Below the pieces are notes generated by a model. It was not told the DNA's origin and did not search any database. It worked only from the letters and a program-made list of their open reading frames with translations. Below, piece by piece: positions 24,201 to 34,360 of a DNA stretch of 64,000 bases; within the stretch, counting starts at the first letter, position 1, and every line of letters starts with the position of its first letter. The position numbers and the translations under genes were made by a program. Source of the stretch: Tetragonia tetragonoides (taxonomy: Eukaryota > Streptophyta > Magnoliopsida > Caryophyllales > Aizoaceae); assembly GCA_038025085.1 (NCBI GenBank), contig CM076140.1, forward strand, positions 20,895,501 to 20,959,500. The letters are read 5' to 3'.

Positions 24201-25324
24201 CTGGGGATTCCGCTGTGCGAAAGTATGCCTCGTGATAAACTGTTATGGCATTTCTCTAGAGATGGACACTACTCGGTGAAGACGGGATACCATTTTGCCA
24301 GGTGGAGCAAGAACGAAGTAGGAGAAGCAGGGTGCTCTGTGAAGTCTAAGGAACCATGGCAAACATTATGGCATTTGGATATCCCTCCAAAAGTGCGTAG
24401 CTTTGCTTGGCGTATGTGCGTGGGTGCCCTTCCAACCCGTATTAATGTCAGCAAGCGCATTGAAGGGGCGGTGGAAACGTGTCCTAGATGTGACCTGGTG
24501 CCTGAGACTGATCTTCATGCTTTATGTTGGTGTCCAGCGGCTGAGGAGTTATGGGAAAAAGCTGGTCTAGAGTTTGTTCTGGAGGGAGGAAGACCGCGTA
24601 ATATGGTAGATTGGCTAGATGGTTGGCGTAGAGACCTGCGAAAGGAAGAATTTGCAAAGGTTTTAATGTTTGCGTGGACTGCCTGGAACTTGAGGAATCA
24701 AGCGACTCAGTTGTAAAGCCTATTAGTGTTATTGTTGAGGAGGTCTTATCTTACTGGGATTCCTATCGCAAGGCGACGGAGCGTGAAATTGTGAGACAGG
24801 TGGGCGAGGAGTTACCAACTAGCTGGAGTCCACCTACTCACGGCTGGTACAAGGTGAATGTGGATGCTGGTGTCCTGCGTGGTGGAGGAACAGGTCTTGG
24901 TGTGGTGATTCGTGACGAGAATGGGCTTGTGACTCGACCAGCGGTGAAGCAAATGGGAGTGGAGCTGGAGACAATCTTAGCAGAAGCTAATGCAATCAAA
25001 TTTGGTCTTGTGATGGCTATACAGAACCGAATTGATTATGTTTTGTTAGAGGGGGATAATCTGACCCTTATTAATCTTTTATGCAGGCGTGAGAATCCTA
25101 TTTCTAGCTTGGGTTTGGTGTTAAGAGGATATTTATGAGTTAGTTTCGAATTTTGTGTGTGCCAAGTGGAATCATGTAAAACGGGACGGGAACAAGGCTG
25201 CACATGCTATGGCGCACTTGTATCCGGCCTCGTTCTCCACTAGAGTCTGGATTGATGGGAGTCCTGAGTGTGTGTCGGATGTAATTGCTACAGACCTGTG
25301 CCTTTTTGCTAATAATAATTAATC
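21211..25324 (+). pseudogene. LINE 2 ORF2: endonuclease, RT, zf-RVT, RNase H
   Basis: Starts at ATG 21211 (NCRGLGNPRAVG). Endonuclease motifs METKL and SDHIPIKL are present, but GDFN has become GEVN. RT at 22510-23400: SKAPGPDGMNANFFQKFW, KFRPISLCNVIYK, SQSAFSPGRLI, MSKAYDKVEW, RQGDPLSPYLFI and FADDSIVF (catalytic DD). zf-RVT at about 24360-24560 (TCPRCDLVPETDLHALCWC). RNase H at 24830-25240 (VNVDAGV, EANAIKFGL, LEGDNL). In-frame stops at 21271, 21334, 21511, 22305, 23445 and 23568. Frame breaks near 21825, 24705 and 25128. Confidence 0.92.
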
Positions 25325-25777
25325 CCGTATTCTTCTCAAAAAAAGTTAATCTGAATCGTTCCTTTTTTGAACCGCATCTCATTTTGTATTTTATTTTTTC
25401 TCACATTTTGTGTTCATTATGCGATTTTAATCCGTTATCTTTCGTGTCATTTTATTTTGCTATTATTCGTTCTGTTTTACACAATTTTGTTAAAAAGAAC
25501 AGGACCGTAGGGTTTGTTCTTTTTACGGTCCCGTTCTTTTCACCTGAAAAACTACAAAATACCAGATACTACAACTTAATAATACCAGAAAATACCTCCT
25601 TAATTTTATACTTATAATTATAATTTATTGTTTTCACCTGATATATCTTAATTATATTTTTGTTATTTAATAAGCTTAGTGGCTCACATAGGTAACACTT
25701 TTAATTCTAATCTTAGATGATTCGATAAGGTGGACGCAACTGATGCGGTCACAAAATACCTCCTTTATATATATAGT

Positions 25778-27842
25778 AGGTGTAAGTTCGTGTGCTACAC
25801 GATTCTTGGTCAATTTTAACGTGTTAATCAATCACATCGATCGAAAATAATAAGTATAACTGTCACTTATGAAAAATTATTTAGCAATGTATGAATAAGC
25901 ATTGATATAATCATTCTAAAATCATTAATGCCATATAATAGGATTATTATGCATTATATGGGGCACATTGAACAATTCTAACTCTTATTACCAATTTTAA
26001 TTAATTTATTTTTTTATTTTTTACCATATAAACTCAAAATACCTTTAATGAACATAACATTTCTTTTTTAGTATTCATTCGTTGATTGTCTAATTGTCCA
26101 TTGTTGATTGTCTATATTATAAATTTTATGAGCCAAAACTTGAAATCAAAGAAATAACATCTCAAATTTTTTGTTTACCACGTTTTTGTATCTTCTTTTT
26201 TTTTTTTTTTATCTATCATTAAAATTGAACATATTTTATTAATAAAATTGACAAATCCCTATTAAAATGATTAAAAATGAACATATACCTAGCTTATTTT
26301 TCTTGTTATTTTCACTTAATATTAGGATGTTGGTTTACAAACGGAGAGAGTTGCATAATGTTGCCGTGAAATTTTTTTTTTCTCTTTTGTTTTTTAATGC
26401 GTTTTTTCTCCCATGAATGTGTTAGGTTCATTATTATAAAAAATAGGATCGTGGGAATATAATTTCCTATTTAGTATTTAGAGACAAAAAATGTTGTGAC
26501 TATATTTTTGTCTTATGTTCACTAATTGAAATTTAACTTTTAAAAAATGATTTAGTTTAGGATTTTATATGCTTGCTTAGGTGGTGAGTCTCTAAGGATC
26601 TGTTTGACTCAACTTAAATTCGATCCAGTTCAGTCTAGTTCAATTCAGTTCAGTTCAGATTATGTTGAAACTTTGTTGCTCAGATAACTTTTTATTTTGA
26701 AAAAAAAATTTATGATGACAATTATGTCATTGGAAAGATCTCAATACATACTTTCAAATGAGTCCAATTTTGAATATGTTTGGATGAATTTTAAGTGGTT
26801 AACGGTCAAGTTAAAAAATCTTTTTCTTTTGGGTAGGAATCAGAGCAATATATAGATAATAATTCAGTTTAGTTCAGTGTTTTTCACGTGAAACAAACAG
26901 AGCCTAACTGACTCAATTAGGTGACATAACCCAATGTTGTCATTGAAATATTTCGCGTTTTTTCATTTGTGTAAGTTGTTTGAATTTTTGAAGCATAACA
27001 TAAAAATTATGCGCCTCTTAATGTCTCAAATGATTTACCGCTATAACTCTAATATTCTCTCTTTCATAACTTTTATTATTATTGACCTCCATTATATTGG
27101 GCTTATAAATTCTCTCAAAAGTTAACTCCTTAGCTCTTATAAAATTAAAAAAAAAAAAAGAAAAAAAAAACTCATTTGCATAAGTAAACGAAAAAACAAA
27201 TGTGGCAAGTAAAGGAATCTTTATAGTTATTCACATATGCAAATGGCCGTAAGTCATTGATCGAAATATGGATGCATATTTTATATCACTTGCTCAAGGA
27301 TCTACAGAGCATATATCGTATAACGCATGATCGATAAGTGGGAGTACTGTAAAATTGTGAAGTTTTCCATTTAGTCGACACCAAAAGATCTCCATCTTTT
27401 TACTTGGTATTAGTTGCCATTTTTCAAACAATTAAAAAGGATATCTGAGGTGACATAGCTCCAAATAACTCGTTTAGGTGTACGCATTCTATACTACCAA
27501 AAAAAGCCTCCGGATATTATGATTAATTTTATGATTATGATTGATTGACGCTCCATATGCTCCTGTAAAATGCCAATGCATAACATATATGACAAAATGG
27601 GTCTTGTTTTAAAGTACGTTTCGTGCTCTTTTCATTGGTGTAAGATATTTGATTTTTTGAAACATGAAACAAAAGTTATACTACTCTTAATGTTTCATTA
27701 TTTTCAATAATTTACTGCCATAACTTTAAATATTCTGTATTTCCTAAAGTTTATATATGATTTATTATTGTTATTTTTTTTAAAAAAAATTCGCTTAGGT
27801 GGACGCATCCAATGCTGTCAGAAAATGCCTCTAATATATAGA
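25778..27842 (-). mobile_element. Helitron 2b (non-autonomous), minus strand
   Basis: The 5' end on minus is TCTATATATTAGAGGC at 27842, preceded by A, exactly Helitron-like. At the other end a hairpin CGTGT-AGC-ACACG (25788-25800) is followed by ACACCTAC, close to but not a perfect CTRR. It abuts Helitron 2a. A repeated motif AGGTGGACGCA...TGC lies near both 5' ends (25725 and 27797), so the two are related. It contains MITE 2 and no recognisable gene. Confidence 0.55.
26596..26904. mobile_element. PIF/Harbinger-type MITE 2, 309 bp
   Basis: Imperfect terminal inverted repeats GGATCTGTTTGACTC and (reverse complement of the other end) GGCTCTGTTTGTTTC, flanked by TAA at 26593-26595 and 26905-26907. 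Inside are repeated CAGTTCAGT motifs. Confidence 0.75.
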
Positions 27843-28190
27843 TATTATGATTATATAAGGAAAAAAATCTTCTATATTCATGGCCCACGTTTCATGATCT
27901 TTTGTTTACTTTCTTTTTATTTTGTTATGTGCTTGTTTTCATATTGAATTAACAAATATTTGTCTTCCTTATTAGGTGTGATCTCAAAAAAATTTATCGT
28001 TTCATGATCTTTTGTTTACTTTCTTTTTATTTTGTTATGTGCTTGTTTTCATATTGAATTAACAAATATTTGTCTTCCTTATTAGGTGTGATCTCAAAAA
28101 AATTTATGTGTTGTGGGGAGAGTAAAAGTTGAATACTTAAACCACATTAAAAGTTGATAGGCGGAAATTAAGGAGAGGCTTAGATTGGAC
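27843..28190. repeat. Right part of the host duplication with a 2 x 110-bp tandem repeat
   Basis: Continues the second host copy after the Helitrons. A 110-bp unit (27888-27997 and 27998-28107) is repeated with no difference that I can see, and only one copy exists at the homologous place near 18912. It is therefore a recent slip or unequal crossover. Confidence 0.9.
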
Positions 28191-28407
28191 TTTTGAAAAC
28201 ACTACACGAAAATCTACATTTGTATTTTAAATAGGATGTCTTTTTCTTTTTTCTTTTTTTGATGAAGATGTATATGTCTATTTCAACTAAGGTTTTGTTG
28301 TTCAGATCTATATTTTCAATTGAAAAGAGCGGAGCCAGTTATAAAACTTAACTAAACTAAAACTTAACGATTAAGATAAAAAGAACACATCTACATTGAC
28401 TCACAAG

Positions 28408-28939
28408 TAGAGCGGGCAAACGATAACACGAAATGAACCGGACACGAAATAAACGGGTTAATGTTGAGATTTTCGACACGATTAACTTAAGCGGTCCGAC
28501 ATGAGTAACCTGTTTATTAAATGGGTTGGGTTAGTGTTGAGATTTTCAACACGAAATTGACACGCCCTGACATGATTATTCAAATATGTGGAGAAATATG
28601 TCACTTAACTAATGATAATATCAAAAAGTAAAGTTTAAATCTATGATATTCATTATTTTTATTGACTAATACACCAATGGAAGCTTAAAAGTAATTTTCA
28701 AAATTTCTTGACTATTTTTTATTAGTTTTTTATGTTATATTTTTTATTTTCTGAAAAGATATAACATTAAAAATGTTAAGCGGGAACACGAATAACATGA
28801 TTATTAAACGGGTTGGGTTAGTGTTGAAGGTTCCCGACACGATTAATACATGGGTCAGGTTAGTGTCGGGAGTTTTCTGACATAATTATCTTTAACACGA
28901 ACACGAATATGACACGACACGACCTATTTACCAGCTCTT
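28408..28939. mobile_element. hAT-type non-autonomous element A, 532 bp
   Basis: Ends TAGAGCGGGCAAAC and (reverse complement) AAGAGCTGGTAAAT. The 8-bp flanks CTCACAAG (28400-28407) and CTCACAAA (28940-28947) differ at one base. The interior is made of short degenerate repeats of the GGGTTGGGTTAGTGTTGAGA type. No transposase. Confidence 0.8.
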
Positions 28940-28947
28940 CTCACAAA

Positions 28948-29427
<480 letters not shown>

Positions 29428-30647
29428 TGTTATTTTATGGGAACAAGGCAACAGTTTGAAACGTTCTCTGTGACCTTGATTGATCTGCTTTTGCGTGGAT
29501 TTCGTTAGGGGGGTAGCTGCTAAAAAGCGGTGGAGATTCTCTGTTGTTGTTCTGGAATTGTCCCTGTTTTTCTTTTTAAATGGGGGGGTGGGTTTGGAAA
29601 ATAATACTCTTGAGTGAGAGAGAGAAAGAGGATAACATAAGAACAACACAACATAGGATCCATGCTTGCTGCTAAAAAGAGGTTATAGATGATGAGTAAG
29701 AATTTCTTGTCTCACTTTGTGTGCTATCTCCTATCCCACTTCCTTATACATTCAACACATCAGCTTTAAAATTTTATATATTGGGATGCCGGATGCATGA
29801 CAATATCACGAGCGGCCAGAAAGTAGTTTGGACATAGAGTGGTACATATAAGGGGACATGAAATCTATATTGATGTATGACAGGTGAGACACAAAGCAAA
29901 TGATTCAGGTTAGTGTGTGGGGAAGTTTCCTTGAGATCAAAGATGAACTGCTTGGCGCACAAGGGAAGAAGTTGAAGTTGACCTTGACTGATGCAATAGG
30001 GGGAGCTGAATCACAAATTCACAATTTATGCCTCTTAAAGTCTCAATACTCCCTGTACAATTTGAAAAATAACTTTTTACTCCAAGTGTGTTCTGTTCTA
30101 CTTACTCAGATTTGATTCAATTCGGTAAAGTTCTGCTCAATTCAGTGGAAAAAAAACACACTCTAAAGCGATGATGAAAAACCATCGAAAGGCTGCTGCT
30201 CTTCAGAAAATGCTGCAATTGGAATGTGCTGAAGATTATCAGAGCTACACCATACAGTAGTATTCAACAATATCCTGACGCAAAGTGTTCTAAGTCTATT
30301 CACACATACAAAATAAGTAAAATACTTAGTAACACAACAGCTAGCTAGACGGGAATTCACCCCAACAAAATCAGAAATGTTGTTCATTTTCAAAGTTATC
30401 GAAGCTTGGTCATTACAAAGAATGAAGAAACAACCCTGATAACCAATTGAGACTATGCCACACTCGATGGACAAGATGATCCATCTGAAAAACTTTTGTA
30501 AGTTATGGAACTTCAGAGCTCCCAAGCGGTCTACAATATTTCACAGTTCTCCAGTAAAAATCAGAGGAGAAAAGAGAGAAAATAAATAGACAACTACGAC
30601 TAAAAAGAGGTTGCCTCATATCTCCTTCAACAAGCAGAGGGCAACAG
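29428..30647 (-). other. 3' flank of the TPP gene
   Basis: No gene recognised. The part nearest the stop codon (roughly 30150-30647) is probably the 3' UTR of the peptidase gene, since it lies directly downstream and has a more balanced composition. A polyadenylation signal is not obvious. Confidence 0.4.
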
Positions 30648-33600
30648 TCATGAGAAAACCACAGCATCGTTCCCTGTATGTGATTCATATACAGTGTCGG
30701 ACAATTTGGTGGGAGGCCAATACCGAAATACTGATCTGGCAAGAATATTTTTGATGGGAAGTGGACCCCTGTGGAAACAAAGTGATCAAGATTAGCAAAG
30801 TGAGCGCATCATTCAGAGAACTACTTCAACCACTCTTCAGAAAATAGATAAGCCCTTCCACAATGTCTCCAGTAGATGGCGGTTAGCAGAAGTTGCCTCA
30901 AAACATGTCAAATTGCCTCAGGCATCTACTCTTACTATTATGGCTATGCAAAAATTTAAAAAAAAATAAATGAAGCATCAAACGTACCAATTATGAGAGT
31001 CAAAGCTGTTATTGCGGTTGTCCCCCATCACAAATACATATCCTTCAGGTACAATCTACAGAACAGATTTGCAGGAAAACAAAAGAAATTAGTCGAACTT
31101 AAGTAAGGCTCTTCACTTTTTCTATCATATCAACAACAAATCAGAAGTTGCTGACTTGCTGTGGCTTTTGAACTTACCACAGGGTCCATCTCATAAGCTA
31201 CAGGCTCTAGGATGAAATCTTCATCTCGGACAGCACCATTCACTAACAGCTTCCCATTCCAAACCTAATCCCACAAGTATAACGCAGAAGGTAAATACTA
31301 AGGTGCTAAAATAGGGACCAGTCATATACAAGGAAACTTATGCGAAGAAAAACTTTAATAGACTTGAATATGAATACTCACCTCTACACAGTCCCCTGCC
31401 TTTGCTACAATTCTTTTAATGAACACATCCCCAGAACCAAAACCAATTTCCTACAAAATGCCAACGAAAAATGTCAATAATTTGATAAACACAAGATGCC
31501 AGCATAAGAGGAACATTCTGTACACCATGCAATCAGAAATTCACACAATACCTGAAGAATGGGTGGTACTTTGAATATAACTATATCTGAAATCTCAGGC
31601 TCCCTGAATATATAAGAAACCTGCAGAAAGGCGGAAAGGCATAGTTAATCTTCCAACTCAAGCCGTAACTGTAGCTACTCAAAAAGGGAAAGAGGGATGT
31701 TTATATGAGCTACAGAGAACTATTGGTAATCCACAAGCTAACGCAACAAACAATCCAAGAAAAGACGCATATCATTTAGGCCTATCTGATCTCTATACAT
31801 GGCTTGCAGCAATACATGAAGAAGCAACTATAAACACATATCACAGTTGTATCAATTATGTCTGAATATATTATTATATGTAACCCATAAGCTACTAACA
31901 TCACACTGAGCATAAGAAGCAAGAGATGTACAGTTGTATACCACCTAAAATCTAAACTTCGGAAATAAGCATTCATATACTAAATAAGGTTAAATGAACA
32001 TTTTGCTCATTGTTAAGGTTTCCATTTGCACCACATACTCGAGACTTCTTTTGATGGCTTTGAATGCAAATCTGCTGAACCTTTCAGTAACTACCACTGG
32101 ATTCTGGGTGAACCAATCCATAAGTTCCAGGCACTAAATTATGTTATAAGATGGCCATTCTAACTATTCAAAGCTTTTAATCATAGCATATCAAACAATA
32201 CATCATTTGTTGACCCAAATCACATCATCATCAATATACTAAAACTAAATAGTAAACCTTTGGCTCAATGCTTTGTGAGTTGTAGTAACAAATCAATGGG
32301 AAGGGGACTAACACATATACAAGTAATCAAGTTCTTTTTGTATTCCTAGCAATACCCAGTTCCTTCCTTCTTTCAATGTTCATAAAACAATGGGATTCAG
32401 GTACATTTCTACCACATGCCACTCATATTACTCTCTATGCTTCTTAATTGCTACTAATTCATAACCATTCAACCACTTCATAACAAAACAGACATTTCAA
32501 CCAAATTATAGCAAAAATGACAACCAAATGGACAAACCAAAATGATCAAATTTTAGATTCCACTCATATTACTCTCTGTGCTTCCTAATTGCAACTAATT
32601 CATAACCATTCAACCACTTATAACAAAACAGACATTTCAACCAAATTATAGCAAAAATGACAACCAAATGGACAAACCAAAATGATCAAATTTTAGATTC
32701 CACTCATATTACTCTCTATGCTTCCTAATTGCAACTAATTCATAACCATTCAACTACTTCATAACAAAACAGACATTTCAACCAAATTATAGCAAAAATG
32801 ATAACCAAATGGACAAACCAAAATGATCAAATTTTAGATTACCTTCTCAGCCAAAATGCGATCACCCACATCAAGTGTAGGATACATAGAAGCAGAAGGA
32901 ATTGACCTTGGCTCAGCCAAGGACGAACTGTACAACAACTTAACAGTCACAGCCGTAAAGATTGCTTTCGCATCATCTGAACTAAAACCCCACAATTTGG
33001 ACATCCAGTTGCTCCTTTCTTCAGTCCCTGCCTTTTGTTGTTGCACCATCATCTTCTTCGCATCAATGGAAGGTGGAACAACAACCGGACTCCGGATTTT
33101 CTCATCCTTATTCTTCACCACAACAACCTTCTTCTTCTCCACCACCGTCCCACCACGGTCCACATCACTACTATTAGGATTGCTACTCACTGATCGCCAG
33201 AGCACGGGCTCATTACACGGCAACCACTTCGCCCCGTGCAAGAATGGTATAATCGAAGCACCCCTAAGAGGCGTAACACCCATAACACCAAATGTACTTC
33301 CTGAACCACCATTACAAGACCCACCAAATGCAGCTGACTTCATCAACGACACGAGCCCAATCGCAATCGGGCTCGTGGCGCTTTCATTAATCAGCTCAGC
33401 CACCACAGCCCCAACCGACATCGGTGGTTTCGGTTTCGGTTTCGCCTTTGACCGACGAGCATCATAATTGTTATAGCTACTACTACTAGTACCAAGATTG
33501 CTAGGGTTTTGAAGATTAGGGTTTTGGATTTGACGGGGTTTGAAGATGAATTCATGAATACATCTCGAATTTGAGAGACGATGAGAAGCTGAAGAGGCTA

Positions 33601-33649
33601 AATTGTGAGCCAAAGCAGCTGAGAAAGAGACGGTGTATCGAATCGCCAT
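30648..33649 (-). CDS. TPP: Thylakoidal processing peptidase (type I signal peptidase)
   Basis: CDS = complement of 30648-30768, 30988-31055, 31178-31264, 31382-31450, 31552-31620 and 32843-33649. These six exons make 406 codons, every junction is GT-AG and the frame closes. The product cleaves lumen-targeting signals from thylakoid proteins (peptidase family S26A). Residues 1-75 are Ser/Arg-rich like a chloroplast transit peptide, and start [17 protein letters not shown] as in Arabidopsis TPP1/TPP2. A hydrophobic segment (about 229-247) precedes the catalytic Ser254 in [10 protein letters not shown]. Catalytic Lys304 lies in [11 protein letters not shown]. Box [16 protein letters not shown] is at 355-369. 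The C-terminus (RSVFRYWPP) is family-typical. All catalytic motifs are intact, so the gene is probably functional. TPP1 versus TPP2 orthology cannot be settled here. Confidence 0.95.
32419..32840. repeat. Three 140-bp tandem repeats in TPP intron 1
   Basis: Units 32419-32559, 32560-32699 and 32700-32840 differ at only a few bases. The last unit ends at the base next to the 5' splice-site GT of intron 1 (32841-32842). The repeat boundary therefore sits almost exactly at the exon edge and leaves the coding sequence untouched. Confidence 0.93.
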
Positions 33650-33863
33650 AATGATAATTGTGTAAATTTCGATTAAGATACGGTACAGGGTGTTGTGGGG
33701 AAGATTTATGACATCAATGGGGGAGTTGAAACCCTAATGAGCGGAAAATTCCATTGGAGGATAATCGATGGGTTACTAGATTAGGGTTTCGATTAATTGG
33801 GGATTAAAGGAGGATTATGGGTGTTTAGGGAAGGTGGAATTTGGTGTGATGAGGGTTTGAGGG

Positions 33864-33865
<2 letters not shown>
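33650..33865 (-). promoter_or_regulatory. TPP 5' leader
   Basis: Region directly upstream of the ATG on the minus strand, with several AACCCTAA-like motifs (plus GGGTTT/TTAGGG at 33782, 33852), common in leaders and promoters of plant housekeeping genes. The transcription start is not determinable. Confidence 0.4.

Positions 33866-33902
<37 letters not shown>
33866..33902. repeat. GA/CT microsatellite upstream of TPP
   Basis: (GA)n on plus, so (CT)n in the TPP transcription direction, about 215 bp before the ATG. CT/GA tracts at this place are frequent in plant core promoters and bind BBR/BPC-type GAGA factors in known cases. A role here is inference. Confidence 0.85.
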
Positions 33903-33909
<7 letters not shown>

Positions 33910-34360
33910 TGGAGATCGGGAAAGGGGTACCGGGCGTGTCAAGAAGAGACGCCGAAGAAGTGGGAATGGGAAAAGGGAAGGAACTGCGGATGTTTTTGGA
34001 GAGAAAAGGGTATCTGGGTTTTTCTTTGAATTTTGATTTTGTTTTTTTTTTTTTTGGATTTTGTTTTACATTGGTAGTTATGATTTAGGAAGATGGCGTC
34101 AGTGCTTTCGTCAGTGGCTCATGACGGCTGGGACTGGCAACCGGGGACTGGCAACCGGGAACTGGCTGGGTCCATGGTTGACCTTTTCTTTTGTTTTTTC
34201 GTAAGTAATTTTTTTTTTTTTGATAATCGTAAGTATTTTTTTTTTTGGTATTTTGTATTGTAATTTTTGAGGGATTGTATTGTACAGTAATTTTTTAGCA
34301 AAGTGTTTTCAAAAAATTTCAAGTGTTAACCATATTGCTGATTTGGTGTTACACAATTTA
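33903..34360. other. TPP upstream region
   Basis: No gene. Contains a two-copy GGGGACTGGCAACC minisatellite-like motif near 34130-34160 and poly-T runs. May hold TPP promoter elements; none can be named with confidence. Confidence 0.35.

Larger units (their letters stand above)
19709..25344 (+). mobile_element. LINE 2, full-length L1 type with RNase H
   Basis: Plus-sense non-LTR retrotransposon of about 5.6 kb with 5' UTR, ORF1, ORF2 and a short A tail. The target duplication GTTAATCTGAAT is at 19697-19708 and 25345-25356, extending to 15 bp if the preceding AAA is counted. It sits inside Helitron 2a. Both ends are present, but ORF2 has many lesions. Confidence 0.92.
19135..25777 (-). mobile_element. 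Helitron 2a (non-autonomous), minus strand
   Basis: The 3' end on minus reads hairpin CGTGC-AAC-GCACG (19149-19161 on plus), a short spacer, then CTAG at 19135-19138 followed by T. The 5' end near 25777 reads CTATATATATAAAGG; the usual leading TC is not clean. Without LINE 2 it is about 1 kb. No transposase code is present. Confidence 0.55.

Noticed and set aside
32856..33467. 203-codon plus-strand frame opposite TPP exon 1
   Set aside because: Shadow of the real minus-strand exon.
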